Counted from the first letter of the stretch, positions 38,385 through 47,059 are shown. The stretch: 64,000 nucleotides of DNA from Tenacibaculum sp. 1_MG-2023 (GCF_030547425.1 NZ_JAUORH010000014.1:27442-91441), one strand, 5' to 3'. Notes: generated by a model not told the origin, from the sequence alone. Numbers and translations: made by a program.

Positions 38385-38931
38385 ATTTTGGGTATATCAT
38401 AAAATCCAATGGAACGTCAAACTCATGAGTATCTTCTATTTTTTTGATAGGAGGAAAGAAATTAAGTCCAACAGTTCGAGTATCTTCTCTACACTCTGAT
38501 AAAAATCGATCATAAAACCCTTTTCCGTAACCAACTCGGTATTTTTGTTCGTCAGAAATTAACATGGGAACAAAAACTAAATCGATATCTTTTACATTAG
38601 CTTCTTCCGCATTTACAGGTTCTGGAACTCCAAATTTATTGAGTTCAAGTTTAGTGTCTTTTTCAAAATAGAAATGAGAAAGAGTATCATCTTCAAAATT
38701 ACAACGACTAACAATAATTTTTTTTCCTTTTTCTCTAAAAAAATCGATGATAGGTTTTGTGTCCACTTCATTAAACTTTCGCATGGACAAAAACAAATGT
38801 ACAGTACGAACATCACTAGTTTGTAACTTGAATATTTGTTGATAAATACTTTTCTGTAGTTTTTCTTTTTCTACTTCAGTAAGTATGTTTCTCTTTTGTT
38901 TGTATAGTTTTCTAAGGTCAGGTTTAAGCAT
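38383..38931 (-). CDS. 5-formyltetrahydrofolate cyclo-ligase
   Basis: A 182-aa ATP-dependent enzyme that recycles 5-formyl-THF to 5,10-methenyl-THF. The N-terminal LRKLYKQKRNIL with basic residues, PMLISDEQKYRVGYGKGFYDRFLS (ATP-binding GYGKGxYDR) and the final FDVPLDFMIYP are typical. It sits four bases after the MmcQ-like gene. Confidence 0.92.
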   Translation of the reverse strand: MLKPDLRKLYKQKRNILTEVEKEKLQKSIYQQIFKLQTSDVRTVHLFLSMRKFNEVDTKPIIDFFREKGKKIIVSRCNFEDDTLSHFYFEKDTKLELNKFGVPEPVNAEEANVKDIDLVFVPMLISDEQKYRVGYGKGFYDRFLSECREDTRTVGLNFFPPIKKIEDTHEFDVPLDFMIYPK

Positions 38932-38935
38932 TGGG

Positions 38936-39301
38936 TTACAACGATTTTAATTCTTCTTTAAGTTTTTTAGTTAATCCTTTAACTATAAGTTCGTATGAGT
39001 AATCAATCAATTCAAAAACAAAAGTATCAGAAACATCATTGTTTAAAGTAACTGTATTCCAATGTTTCTTACTCATATGAAATCCTGGGTTAATACTTTC
39101 GTACTCGGTTCTTAATTCTAGGGCACGTTCAGGGTCACATTTTAAATTAACCTTAGGTTTATGTTGCTCCCAACTATCTAACCCCGATAAAGCAAACATT
39201 TTATTCATTACTTTAAACACTAAAACATTATCATCAAAAGGAAAATGTTCAGTAACTCCTTTTTTGGTAATGCAATAGTTGCGAAATTCTTCAATATTCA
39301 T
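38936..39301 (-). CDS. MmcQ/YjbR family protein
   Basis: A 121-aa protein of the CyaY-like YjbR fold. Conserved signatures are EHFPFDDNVLVFKV, KMFALSGLDSW, KVNLKCDPERALELR and HMSKKHWNTVTLN. Members have been called DNA-binding, but the role is poorly established. Its start overlaps the stop of the small membrane protein gene upstream by 11 bases. Confidence 0.88.
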   Translation of the reverse strand: MNIEEFRNYCITKKGVTEHFPFDDNVLVFKVMNKMFALSGLDSWEQHKPKVNLKCDPERALELRTEYESINPGFHMSKKHWNTVTLNNDVSDTFVFELIDYSYELIVKGLTKKLKEELKSL

Positions 39302-39539
39302 TCTTTTTATTTTTATAGGATGTAAAAGCTAAGAAAATAATAGACATAAAGCTAAGTAATAAGAAAAAGTATTTAAAAATATTTACGAATATGAAAAATT
39401 CAAAGCCTCTACGCATGGAGTATTTGTCAGCTTTTTCTTGAAGTAATATTAAAGCATCATGGTTATCTATGTAATAATATAAAGAGAAAGAAAAAGTAGA
39501 AATGAATAATAATTTAAATGTTTTATAATATTTCTTCAT
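39291..39539 (-). CDS. Small membrane protein, two helices
   Basis: An 82-aa protein with hydrophobic segments at about residues 8-24 and 48-70 and a basic tail. No family recognised. It overlaps the mmcQ-like gene and follows the DUF4230 gene after nine bases, so it is likely a true member of this small operon. Confidence 0.55.
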   Translation of the reverse strand: MKKYYKTFKLLFISTFSFSLYYYIDNHDALILLQEKADKYSMRRGFEFFIFVNIFKYFFLLLSFMSIIFLAFTSYKNKKNEY

Positions 39540-39548
39540 TACAGCTAG

Positions 39549-40160
39549 TTATTCAATTAAATTTTGAGTTGATTCAGGAATTTTTAATGCAGAATAGTCT
39601 AGTTTCCATCCAATAGTTTCTACTAAGTTTTGCATTAGAGTAACAGCTTCCAAAGCTTCCTTGTTTGCTGTTTGCATTAGGTTGCTTTCAGGTATTTTTT
39701 GAAGAATATGCTCTTTGGCCTCTTTGTTTACTTCGGTTAAATCTTCTGAGCTAAACTTGTTAAGTAATCCGTTTTGAATATCATAGAAACGTAAATTAGG
39801 TTCTATTGAAAATACTTCGGGTTGTGGAAATTGAGATAAAATCAATACCTTTTTCTTCGTGTCGGTATGCATTTTTATTTTTCTAAAATCAAAACCAATA
39901 TGCACTTTGGCATTAATTAGAATAATGGCTTTTTTCTTACTGGTAACAAGTCCTAAAAATTTTTCTCTAGTATTTTCATGATGGTATATCTCGGCAAACT
40001 CTCCTTCAACAGTAATCAGTTTAGATACTTTTTTAATTTTATCTAACAAAACTACCGATTGTTTTTCGGTTAAATTTTTTCTTCTTACTGAGGTAAATTT
40101 TTTAAAAATGTAATAGGATATGATAGCACCTCCAGCTAAACCTAAAAAAAGTAATTCCAT
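39549..40160 (-). CDS. DUF4230 domain protein
   Basis: A 203-aa protein with one N-terminal membrane anchor (about 2-20) and a soluble domain. The KKKAIILINAKVHIGFDFRKIK and FPQPEVFSIEPNLRFYDIQNGLLNKFS segments fit DUF4230. Function unknown. It is divergent from the histidine kinase gene by 152 bp, in which no regulatory repeat was evident. Confidence 0.8.
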   Translation of the reverse strand: MELLFLGLAGGAIISYYIFKKFTSVRRKNLTEKQSVVLLDKIKKVSKLITVEGEFAEIYHHENTREKFLGLVTSKKKAIILINAKVHIGFDFRKIKMHTDTKKKVLILSQFPQPEVFSIEPNLRFYDIQNGLLNKFSSEDLTEVNKEAKEHILQKIPESNLMQTANKEALEAVTLMQNLVETIGWKLDYSALKIPESTQNLIE

Positions 40161-40312
40161 AACAACGAATTTACATAAAATAGGTAAAGCATAAAAAAGA
40201 GAATAAATAATAAGATAGTTTTTATCATAAAAGCAAGCTAAGGATAGTTATTTTGTATTTTTATTCCCCGAAAACATAAGTGTTTATCTGAGTTTAATAA
40301 AAAAAGCTACTA

Positions 40313-41410
40313 ATGAAGTCAGGAAGTACAACAGAAAAAGAACTAAAAGAACGTATAAAAGAGTTAACCTGTCTTTATGAGGTAACGTCTTTAATAATAA
40401 ATGCCAACCTTGATCAAGTAGCTATTACTTTAAAAGCAATTGCAAAAAGTTTAAAAAGAGCATTACAGTTTCCCAAAAACACTCGAGTTTTTATTGATAT
40501 AGAGGAATATTCTGAAGAAAAAAGTAAAACAGAGGAAGAACTTTGTATAATTTCAAGTACTATTCCGGTATTTAATATACCTAAAGGAAAAATATCAGCA
40601 TTTATAAAAGGTAAAAAACTTAAAGATAACTTATATCTAAAAGAAGAAAAGGAACTGTTTGATACCGTAGCTAAAAAAATAGGAGGACTTTTAGAACGTA
40701 TTGAAATAAAGAATAACGAATTATCAATGAGGCGTAAAATGGAACACGCCGATCGTTTATCAATTTTAGGAGAACTAACAGCAGGAATTGCCCATGAGTT
40801 AAATACCCCGCTAGCTAATATTTTAGGTTACTCAGAGTTATTAAAAGCTGATATGCATAATAATGAAAAGGCCTTAGCGGATGTAGAAAAAATTATTCAA
40901 AGCGCAATTTTTTCAAGAGAAGTAGTGAAGAAGCTAATGTATTTTGCTTGTGAGATGCCACAAGAAATGAAGGAAGTAAATATTATTCCAAGCATAAAAG
41001 ATGCTATAAATTTACTGGACGCTACTTTTAGAAGACAATCTGTAAAGTATTTAGTAAAAGTAGAAGAGTCTGAATTATGGTTGCGAGCAGATACGGTTCA
41101 GCTTACTCAGATTATTTTTAACTTAATTATAAATGCTATTTACTTTTCACCAAAAGAAGGGCTAGTTACCATTGAAACATTTCAAACAGGTAAAGAAGTA
41201 GTTTTAAGAATTTCAGATGAAGGCATAGGGTTAAGTGATGAAGCTCTTGAAAAAGTGTTCCAACCTTTTTTTACCACGAAACCAACAGGAGAAGGAACAG
41301 GTTTAGGATTGAGTGTAGTGCATGGTATTGTATCAAGTCATAAAGGAACAATAACAGCTAAAAATGGCATTGAAAAAGGTGCTATCTTTGAGGTTAGGTT
41401 ACCAAAATAA
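40313..41410 (+). CDS. Soluble sensor histidine kinase
   Basis: A 365-aa kinase with no membrane helix. An N-terminal sensory region (GAF-like, about 8-130) is followed by the HisKA box LGELTAGIAHELNTPLANILGYSELL (phospho-His in IAHEL, about residue 160), and HATPase boxes NLIINAIYFS, ISDEGIGLS, and TGLGLSVVHGIV. It lies five bases upstream of the NtrC-type regulator, with which it forms a two-component pair, presumably sensing a cytoplasmic signal. Confidence 0.92.
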   Translation: MKSGSTTEKELKERIKELTCLYEVTSLIINANLDQVAITLKAIAKSLKRALQFPKNTRVFIDIEEYSEEKSKTEEELCIISSTIPVFNIPKGKISAFIKGKKLKDNLYLKEEKELFDTVAKKIGGLLERIEIKNNELSMRRKMEHADRLSILGELTAGIAHELNTPLANILGYSELLKADMHNNEKALADVEKIIQSAIFSREVVKKLMYFACEMPQEMKEVNIIPSIKDAINLLDATFRRQSVKYLVKVEESELWLRADTVQLTQIIFNLIINAIYFSPKEGLVTIETFQTGKEVVLRISDEGIGLSDEALEKVFQPFFTTKPTGEGTGLGLSVVHGIVSSHKGTITAKNGIEKGAIFEVRLPK

Positions 41411-41415
41411 AAGAA

Positions 41416-42741
41416 ATGCCGTTAAAAAAGGAAAATATATTAATAGTAGATGATGATGTTCATATCTTAGAATTGTTGCATAGACACTTACAATCTTGGA
41501 ATTATCACACCTACAAAGCAGTATCGGTTAAAGAAGCAGTCACAATTTTAAGAGATACTGCAATAGACTTGTTAATTACAGATTTAAAAATGCCTGAAGT
41601 AGACGGGTTTGAACTTGTTAAGTTTGTTTCAGAGCATTATCCAAAGTTACCTAAACTTATAGTAACAGGATATCCATCAGTACAAGACTCACTTGAAGCT
41701 ATTAAATCTGGTGTAGTAGCATATCTAACAAAGCCGTTTACTAAAGAAGAGTTGAAAACAGCAATGGATGATGCTTTGACAAAATCAGAAATAAGCCAAA
41801 GAAAGGTTCCTCAAGAGAAAGAAAAAAAGAACTTTTATGGAGACATGATAGGAGCTTCAGAAAAGATTAATGAAATTTTTCAAATAATAGATCGTGTAAA
41901 AAATAATAAGGTAACGGTTTCTGTTAAAGGGGAGAGTGGAACGGGAAAAGAATTGGTAGCGCGCGCAATACATTATGAAGGGAAGTTTGCTAAAGAACCA
42001 TATATAGCTGTGAACTGTGGCGCAATACCAGAGAATTTATTAGAATCTGAGTTGTTTGGTTATGTTAAAGGAGCTTTTACTGGGGCAGAAAGTAACAGAA
42101 ATGGTTTTTTTCAAGCAGCAAATGGAGGGACTATATTTTTAGATGAAATAGGTAACGCTTCTTTAAATGTGCAGTCAAAACTGTTAAGAGCTTTACAAGA
42201 AAAAGAAGTGGTAAAAGTTGGAGCTCAAAAAGCGGAGAAAGTAGATGTTAGAATTATTGCAGCAACTAACAACAACTTAAAAGAAATGATTCAAAAAGGA
42301 ACATTTCGAGAAGATTTGTTTTATAGGTTAACGGTAGTAGAAATAGAGGTACCATCTTTACGAGAAAGAAAGGATGATATTTCTATGCTAGTAGAAAAAT
42401 TTCTTTTTAAGTATGGTGTTGAGTATAAAGATAAGTTCATAAAAATAAGCCCTAAAGCTTTAGATGTGTTAAAACGATATAATTGGCCTGGGAATATTAG
42501 AGAGTTAGAAAACATAATACAGCGTGCAGTAATTATGTGTGATCGTATAGTTGAGGTAGAGCATTTACCGGATTCGCTAAAATATAATGTCGATTTTTCA
42601 GAAGAAGGATTAATATCTTTAAAAGAAATGGAAAAACGTCACATACAACATGTATTAAATGCTACTAATAACAATAAAACAAAAGCAGCAAAAATCCTTC
42701 AAATAGATCGTAAGACTTTACGAGAAAAGTTAAAAGAATAA
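41416..42741 (+). CDS. Sigma-54-dependent response regulator (NtrC family)
   Basis: A 441-aa regulator with a receiver domain (acidic DDD at 9-11, Asp in LITDLKMPEVDG about residue 56, Lys in YLTKPF), an AAA+ domain (Walker A GESGTGKE, GAFTGA loop that contacts sigma-54, Walker B GGTIFLDEIG, then PGNIRELEN) and a C-terminal Fis-type helix-turn-helix (NNKTKAAKILQIDRKTLREKL). The GAFTGA loop requires a sigma-54 target, and a fitting promoter is present 135 bp downstream. Confidence 0.95.
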   Translation: MPLKKENILIVDDDVHILELLHRHLQSWNYHTYKAVSVKEAVTILRDTAIDLLITDLKMPEVDGFELVKFVSEHYPKLPKLIVTGYPSVQDSLEAIKSGVVAYLTKPFTKEELKTAMDDALTKSEISQRKVPQEKEKKNFYGDMIGASEKINEIFQIIDRVKNNKVTVSVKGESGTGKELVARAIHYEGKFAKEPYIAVNCGAIPENLLESELFGYVKGAFTGAESNRNGFFQAANGGTIFLDEIGNASLNVQSKLLRALQEKEVVKVGAQKAEKVDVRIIAATNNNLKEMIQKGTFREDLFYRLTVVEIEVPSLRERKDDISMLVEKFLFKYGVEYKDKFIKISPKALDVLKRYNWPGNIRELENIIQRAVIMCDRIVEVEHLPDSLKYNVDFSEEGLISLKEMEKRHIQHVLNATNNNKTKAAKILQIDRKTLREKLKE

Positions 42742-42813
42742 AATGTTTTTTTGGGTGTTTTTTCTCCGCCTGAGGAAAAATTCCCCACTTTAATTTTGAA
42801 GTAAATTTTACAG

Positions 42814-42857
42814 AAACTTCTGTATCCTTTATAAACAAAGGGTGCAGAAGTTTTTTT
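42814..42857 (+). terminator. Terminator of the two-component operon
   Basis: AAACTTCTG / CAGAAGTTT with an inner, partly paired TATCCTTT / AAAGGGTG and a run of seven T after it. Confidence 0.75.
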
Positions 42858-42875
42858 GTTTTTTGGCATATTTAT

Positions 42876-42891
42876 CGGCATACCATTTGCC
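42876..42891 (+). promoter_or_regulatory. Sigma-54 promoter (-24/-12)
   Basis: CGGCATACCATTTGCC has GG (42877-42878) and GC (42889-42890) separated by exactly ten bases, with TTTGC at -12, as in the TGGCAC-N5-TTGC consensus. It lies between the NtrC-type gene and the operon starting at 42924, leaving about 22 untranslated bases. Confidence 0.75.
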
Positions 42892-42923
42892 TTTAGAAAG
42901 AAAGAACAAAATAAATGTAATTT

Positions 42924-43091
42924 ATGAATACTAATCCTTTTAATATTTGCCCTTCATGTACAGAAATAAATACATGCGTGTTAACCAAATCTAAAGAAAA
43001 GGTGTGGTCATGTAGTGAGTATAATGAGGTGAGTGCCGAAGAAGTAAAGAAAAAAGAGGTAGTTGCAGAACAAGAAATGCAAGCTGTTTAA
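42924..43091 (+). CDS. 55-residue Cys-rich small protein
   Basis: An ATG at 42924 opens a 55-codon frame ending at 43091. The protein has CPSC at residues 9-12, then Cys18 and Cys30, followed by a Glu/Lys-rich tail. The paired Cys suggest a zinc ribbon or redox site. It is the first gene after the sigma-54 promoter and lies 11 bases before gdhA, so it is probably co-expressed with glutamate dehydrogenase. No family recognised. Confidence 0.6.
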   Translation: MNTNPFNICPSCTEINTCVLTKSKEKVWSCSEYNEVSAEEVKKKEVVAEQEMQAV

Positions 43092-43102
43092 GGGAGTCAG
43101 GT

Positions 43103-44461
43103 ATGAATAATACAAAAAGTAAAATTTTAGGTAGTAAAATAAATTCAAACATAAGTGAGATGACATTAACCAAAGAATTAAAAAAACCAACGAAGCGAAA
43201 GAATGCTAGAGGAATGGTTGATAATGTACTAGAACAGTTTAATAGTGCATCTGATCAAATTGGTTTACACCCTAATATTCGTAAAATATTAAGTATTACG
43301 AATAACGAAATCATTGTTAATTTTCCTGTGAAAATGGATAATGGAGGTGTTGAAATTTTTCAAGGATATCGTGTACAACACAATAATGCATTAGGTCCGT
43401 ATAAAGGAGGTTTACGTTACCACCCAACGGTAGATATTGATGCAGCAAGAGCTTTGGCAATGTGGATGACATGGAAAACATCTTTAGCAGGTTTACCATA
43501 CGGTGGAGGTAAAGGAGGTATTCAAATTGACCCTACCAAATATTCAAAAGATGAATTAGAACGTATTACTAGACGTTTTACGTTTGCTTTAGGAGATAAT
43601 ATTGGGCCAGAGCATGATATCCCTGCTCCAGATGTAAATACAAGTGCCCAAACTATGGCGTGGATGGCAGATACGTATATGAGTACTAAAGCACCTGCGG
43701 AACGTTCAATGAATCAACATGTAGTAACAGGAAAACCAATAGGAAGTGGTGGACTTGAAGGGCGTGATAGAGCAACAGGTTATGGAGTTTTCTTAACTAT
43801 TAAGTTTTGGGTAGAACAAAATAATGAGAGTTTAGAAGGTAAAACTTTTATTGTGCAAGGTTTTGGTAATGTTGGTTATTGGGCATCATACTTTTTAGAA
43901 AGAGAAGGAGCCAAAATGGTAGGAGTTCAAGATGCCTACGGAAGTATTCAAAACATAAATGGAATCAAGGTAGAAGATCTTTTTAACTATACAAAAGCTA
44001 ATAACGGAAGTTTAGTAGGGTATCCAGAATCAATAGGAATAGAAAAAGAAGATTTTTTTGCTACCGATTGTGATATTTGTATTCCTGCCGCTTTAGGAAA
44101 TCAAATCACAGAAGATAATGCGCATGTAATCAAAGCTAATTTAATAGCTGAAGGAGCAAACGGACCTATAAATGTTGAAGGAGAAAAAATTCTTTTAGAA
44201 AAAGGAGTAACAATTATCCCTGATATATTATGTAATTCAGGAGGAGTAATCACTAGTTATTTTGAATGGCTTCAAAACCGTAATGGTGAGTTATGGAATA
44301 TGGAAGAAGTAATTACACGATTAGACAAGAAGCTAAAAGACTCATATACTAGAGTTTCAGATTATGCAAAGTTAGAAGGTGTAGATATGCGAAAAGCAGC
44401 ATACTGTATAGCTATACAACGTATAGAAAAGGCATATGTTCAACGAGGTATTTTTCCATAA
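43103..44461 (+). CDS. gdhA: Glutamate dehydrogenase
   Basis: A 452-aa hexameric-type enzyme that interconverts 2-oxoglutarate plus ammonia with glutamate. Family motifs: GPYKGGLRYHP, LPYGGGKGGIQIDP (catalytic Lys), PAPDVNT, and the Rossmann segment VQGFGNVGYWAS, with SGGVITSYFEWLQNR near the end. The N-terminus has about 25 more residues than a minimal form; GGGAGTC-like spacing (GGGAGTCAGG before ATG) supports the start. Control by sigma-54 would link it to nitrogen status. Confidence 0.94.
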   Translation: MNNTKSKILGSKINSNISEMTLTKELKKPTKRKNARGMVDNVLEQFNSASDQIGLHPNIRKILSITNNEIIVNFPVKMDNGGVEIFQGYRVQHNNALGPYKGGLRYHPTVDIDAARALAMWMTWKTSLAGLPYGGGKGGIQIDPTKYSKDELERITRRFTFALGDNIGPEHDIPAPDVNTSAQTMAWMADTYMSTKAPAERSMNQHVVTGKPIGSGGLEGRDRATGYGVFLTIKFWVEQNNESLEGKTFIVQGFGNVGYWASYFLEREGAKMVGVQDAYGSIQNINGIKVEDLFNYTKANNGSLVGYPESIGIEKEDFFATDCDICIPAALGNQITEDNAHVIKANLIAEGANGPINVEGEKILLEKGVTIIPDILCNSGGVITSYFEWLQNRNGELWNMEEVITRLDKKLKDSYTRVSDYAKLEGVDMRKAAYCIAIQRIEKAYVQRGIFP

Positions 44462-44472
44462 AAAACAGTAAA

Positions 44473-44892
44473 ATGAAGTACGGAAGTTTAGTTTTAGAAA
44501 AAAAGGAGTATGTGTACATTAAGAGTTTACTAAATGTTTCAGAACATACTGAAGAAGGTAAAGTACAAACATCATTAGATAAGTTTGCTGAGGAATTAAA
44601 GTCAGCTAAGATTTTAGATGAAGAAGAAATGCTAGATGATGTAGTACGTTTAAATACTGTTATAACTATAGCTTCTGGTGATGTTTGGAAAAAAACTATT
44701 CAGATTGTAAAACCAATTGAAAAAGATTTGAAAAACAATAAAGTCTCTATTTTAACACCAATAGGTATAGCTTTGTTTGGTTATGCTTTGAATGATGTAG
44801 TTCATTGGAATTTACCAGGAGGGAAGAAAGAAGTTAAAATTTTAAAAGTAATTCAAGATAAAGGGAAAGAGAGTTTAAGTACCCTAATTTAA
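44473..44892 (+). CDS. GreA/GreB C-terminal domain protein (Rnk-like)
   Basis: A 139-aa protein in which VRLNTVITIASGDVWKKTIQIVKP and VSILTPIGIALFGYALNDVVHWNLPGGKKEVKILKVIQ match the FKBP-like C-terminal domain of GreA/GreB and Rnk. There is no long N-terminal coiled coil with acidic tip, so it should bind RNA polymerase without cleavage stimulation. It lies 11 bp after gdhA. Confidence 0.82.
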   Translation: MKYGSLVLEKKEYVYIKSLLNVSEHTEEGKVQTSLDKFAEELKSAKILDEEEMLDDVVRLNTVITIASGDVWKKTIQIVKPIEKDLKNNKVSILTPIGIALFGYALNDVVHWNLPGGKKEVKILKVIQDKGKESLSTLI

Positions 44893-44902
44893 AGATAAAA
44901 AA

Positions 44903-45289
44903 ATGACACTTAATAATCACGGTAGCGATATAGATGTTGTACATAAGTATAATTATGCAGAACTAAAAGGATGGGTAGATCAGTTGCAGTATATCAATAG
45001 AGAAATTGAGAACCTTTTAAGTTTACATGAGTATTCTTTAATTAATAAAGCTATTTCTAAAGAAACATTGGAACTCTTTTCCGAGAGGAAAAAAGTAAAT
45101 AATGAGCTTTATAAAACTGTTTTGTCGTATTCAAATACATATGTTAATGTAGCAGAATGTGATAATATACAGTGCGATATGGCTTATTTAGGAGAGTACG
45201 ATAGGTTACGTGAGAATTATCAAAATAATTTGGAAGCTTATCAAAAACTTAAAGACAAGTTTTTTGATGAAGTCTTATTAAGAGAATAG
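44903..45289 (+). CDS. Hypothetical coiled-coil protein
   Basis: A 128-aa, soluble, helix-rich protein with long Glu/Lys/Leu heptad stretches (AELKGWVDQLQYINREIENLLSLHE; YDRLRENYQNNLEAYQKLKD). No family recognised. It ends the gdhA operon, ten bases after the Rnk-like gene and followed by a terminator. It could be a partner of the Rnk-like protein. Confidence 0.6.
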   Translation: MTLNNHGSDIDVVHKYNYAELKGWVDQLQYINREIENLLSLHEYSLINKAISKETLELFSERKKVNNELYKTVLSYSNTYVNVAECDNIQCDMAYLGEYDRLRENYQNNLEAYQKLKDKFFDEVLLRE

Positions 45290-45332
45290 CATTCTTGTTA
45301 AGCAAGTATGTTAGATTTGTAGAGTTAGTTGT

Positions 45333-45368
45333 AAAACCTTGGAATCATGTAGTTCCAAGGTTTTTTTG
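45333..45368 (+). terminator. Terminator of the gdhA operon
   Basis: AAAACCTTGGAA / TTCCAAGGTTTT, eight-base loop, long T run. Marks the left edge of the lanthipeptide locus. Confidence 0.88.
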
Positions 45369-45402
45369 TTTTAAAAAATATTAAAGCTCTTAATATTTTA
45401 AT

Positions 45403-45450
45403 AACTACACTTTAGTGTAAGATTTGATTAGGTATGTTTAGTTATTTTTG
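45403..45450 (+). promoter_or_regulatory. Operator A and promoter of the E1-like gene
   Basis: AACTACACTTTAGTGTAA begins at 45403; its palindromic core TACACTTTAGTGTA spans 45406-45419. TATTTTTG, a TAnnTTTG promoter element, starts at 45443, 24 bases after the core end, and TTTG at 45423-45426 could be the -33 element (16-bp spacer, slightly short). An activator bound here would touch the polymerase as LuxR does at a lux box. Confidence 0.8.
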
Positions 45451-45475
45451 CTTTAATAAACCTTATAAAAAATCA

Positions 45476-46219
45476 ATGTATAGTAGAAATAGAATATATA
45501 TTAAACCAGAAGAGCAAGAATTGATAAAGAATTATCCAATATTATTAGGCGGTAGTGGTATAGGTAGTAATATTGCTGAATGTGCTTTAAGGTTAGGTTT
45601 TGAAAAAATTACTATAGTTGATGGTGATGAGGTTGAGGTGTCAAACTTGAATAGGCAAAACTATACTGAAGATGATATCAAAACAGATAAAGTTGAAGCG
45701 CTTTCTAAAAGATTGTTATCAATTAATCCGAAAGCAGATATTACGGTTCATAATTGTTTTATTACAAAAGAAAATATACATTCAATAATTGAAGGACATA
45801 AAGTAGCGGTAAATGCTTTAGATTTTACGTCTGAAATACCATTAAGATTTGATAAGATTTGTAGAGATAAAGGGGTGCCAATTATTCATCCATATAATTT
45901 AGGCTGGGGAGCTTTAGTTTCTGTAATCACACCAGATAGTTTGTCGTTAGAATCAATAGCTAAAGAAGAAGAGAAGTTTAACGAAGTAAATATGGTAGAA
46001 TACGCAGTAAGTTATATGAAGTTTTGGGGAAAGCCTCAGAAATGGATAGAAGATGTTATAGAAGAATACAAAAAAGAGAAGGAAGTATTACCTCCTCCTC
46101 AATTATCTGTAGCTTCATGGTTGGTAGCGTCTATTTGTGCTCACTTGCTATTTAATATTTCTACAGGTAAACCTGTAAAAAAATTTCCTGAATTTTACTT
46201 GTCATCAATTAATAGTTAA
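45476..46219 (+). CDS. ThiF/E1-like adenylating enzyme
   Basis: A 247-aa E1/ThiF-family protein: the ATP-binding LLGGSGIGSNIAECALRLGF, then IVDGDEVEVSNLNRQNY (Asp and catalytic Arg) and TDKVEALSKRLLSINP are seen. There are no CxxC zinc pairs and no clear catalytic Cys. I choose the ATG at 45476: the longer frame starts at 45434, inside the promoter, and the distance from promoter to start (33 bases) then matches the other operator-controlled genes. It probably activates a carboxylate, perhaps a peptide C-terminus or a signal precursor. It converges with the luxR-like gene, overlapping by four bases. Confidence 0.75.
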   Translation: MYSRNRIYIKPEEQELIKNYPILLGGSGIGSNIAECALRLGFEKITIVDGDEVEVSNLNRQNYTEDDIKTDKVEALSKRLLSINPKADITVHNCFITKENIHSIIEGHKVAVNALDFTSEIPLRFDKICRDKGVPIIHPYNLGWGALVSVITPDSLSLESIAKEEEKFNEVNMVEYAVSYMKFWGKPQKWIEDVIEEYKKEKEVLPPPQLSVASWLVASICAHLLFNISTGKPVKKFPEFYLSSINS

Positions 46220-46977
46220 ATAAGTCTATTATTGGTAGCAAAAGAAATTGCCTCTGTTATGTTAGCAACTTCTAATTTATCAAATAATTTTTTTCTGTGA
46301 AATTTAACAGTATCAGGAGATACAAAAATAGATTCAGCTATTTCATTGATCTTAAAACCTCTTGCAGAATACTGTAATATTTCTTTTTCTCTATTTGTAA
46401 GTGTTATTTTTTCTTCTGTTTTCCAATATTTACCTTCTAGATTATAAGTAAACATTTTGTTGTCTCCTTGTTTGTATATTTTGATATTACCAGAGTGTTG
46501 TTCTGTAGATAAAGAGATAATACATATAGCTTTCCAAACTTTACCATCTTTATTCAAAAATAAAGGAGTTAATTTTTGGTTTATTAAAATAGTTTTTTTC
46601 TCTTGATTTTTAATATTAAAATCATAGGAAATTGTGTAGAGTAACCTTTCTTCAATGGGTAGTTTTTCAAAAAAATCAAAACCTACCGTATTTATTTTTA
46701 AAAGTAAATCTAAATCGGGGGGGGTAACGTACTTAAAATAAAAAGCATACCCCATCTCTTTTACTTCTTCAGCTGTATGACCACACAAGAATAAGGGGTT
46801 ATCAGAAACATATTCAAATCCTTTCTTTTGATAGTCAATAATATAAATACTTTTATAAGTGGTTCTTGCAAAAGCTTTTATAGGAGCTAAATAATCAGAT
46901 GTTTTAAGAAGTTCATTTTCAGAAATATTATCAACAGTGTTTTTCATTGAAAAAAAATCATTGATGTTGTTTTCCAT
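46216..46977 (-). CDS. PAS-LuxR transcriptional regulator
   Basis: A 253-aa protein with an N-terminal PAS-like sensor (about 30-150; IIDYQKKGFEYVSDNP with the aromatic-rich KYVTPPDLDLL) and a C-terminal LuxR/NarL helix-turn-helix (LTNREKEILQYSARGFKINEIAESIFVSPDTVKFHRKKL, about 193-231). No receiver domain, so it is not a classic response regulator and the PAS domain may bind a small ligand. It is divergent from the acyltransferase gene, and is the best candidate to bind the four operators. Its own minus-strand promoter (TAGATTTG, 47010-47003) lies 33 bases before the ATG. Confidence 0.85.
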   Translation of the reverse strand: MENNINDFFSMKNTVDNISENELLKTSDYLAPIKAFARTTYKSIYIIDYQKKGFEYVSDNPLFLCGHTAEEVKEMGYAFYFKYVTPPDLDLLLKINTVGFDFFEKLPIEERLLYTISYDFNIKNQEKKTILINQKLTPLFLNKDGKVWKAICIISLSTEQHSGNIKIYKQGDNKMFTYNLEGKYWKTEEKITLTNREKEILQYSARGFKINEIAESIFVSPDTVKFHRKKLFDKLEVANITEAISFATNNRLI

Positions 46978-47002
46978 AATTAAAAATATTGAAGAGTTCT
47001 AA

Positions 47003-47010
47003 CAAATCTA
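47003..47010 (-). promoter_or_regulatory. Promoter of the PAS-LuxR gene
   Basis: CAAATCTA on the plus strand reads TAGATTTG on the minus strand (TAnnTTTG), 33 bases before the start codon. The nearest operator (47042-47055) is 32 bases upstream instead of 24, which could mean a different mode of control. Confidence 0.5.
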
Positions 47011-47037
47011 CTAAAAAGTATATTATTATGTCTAATA

Positions 47038-47059
47038 AAACTACACTTTAGTGTAGTTT
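47038..47059. promoter_or_regulatory. Operator D, most symmetrical copy
   Basis: A 22-bp palindrome around the core TACACTTTAGTGTA (47042-47055), AAACTACAC / GTGTAGTTT, with only the two central bases mismatched. It lies between the divergent luxR-like and acyltransferase genes, 39 bases (start to start) from operator B. Confidence 0.8.

Noticed and set aside
45434..45475. Upstream start of the E1-like gene
   Set aside because: This ATG lies within the promoter deduced from operator spacing, ahead of the likely transcription start.
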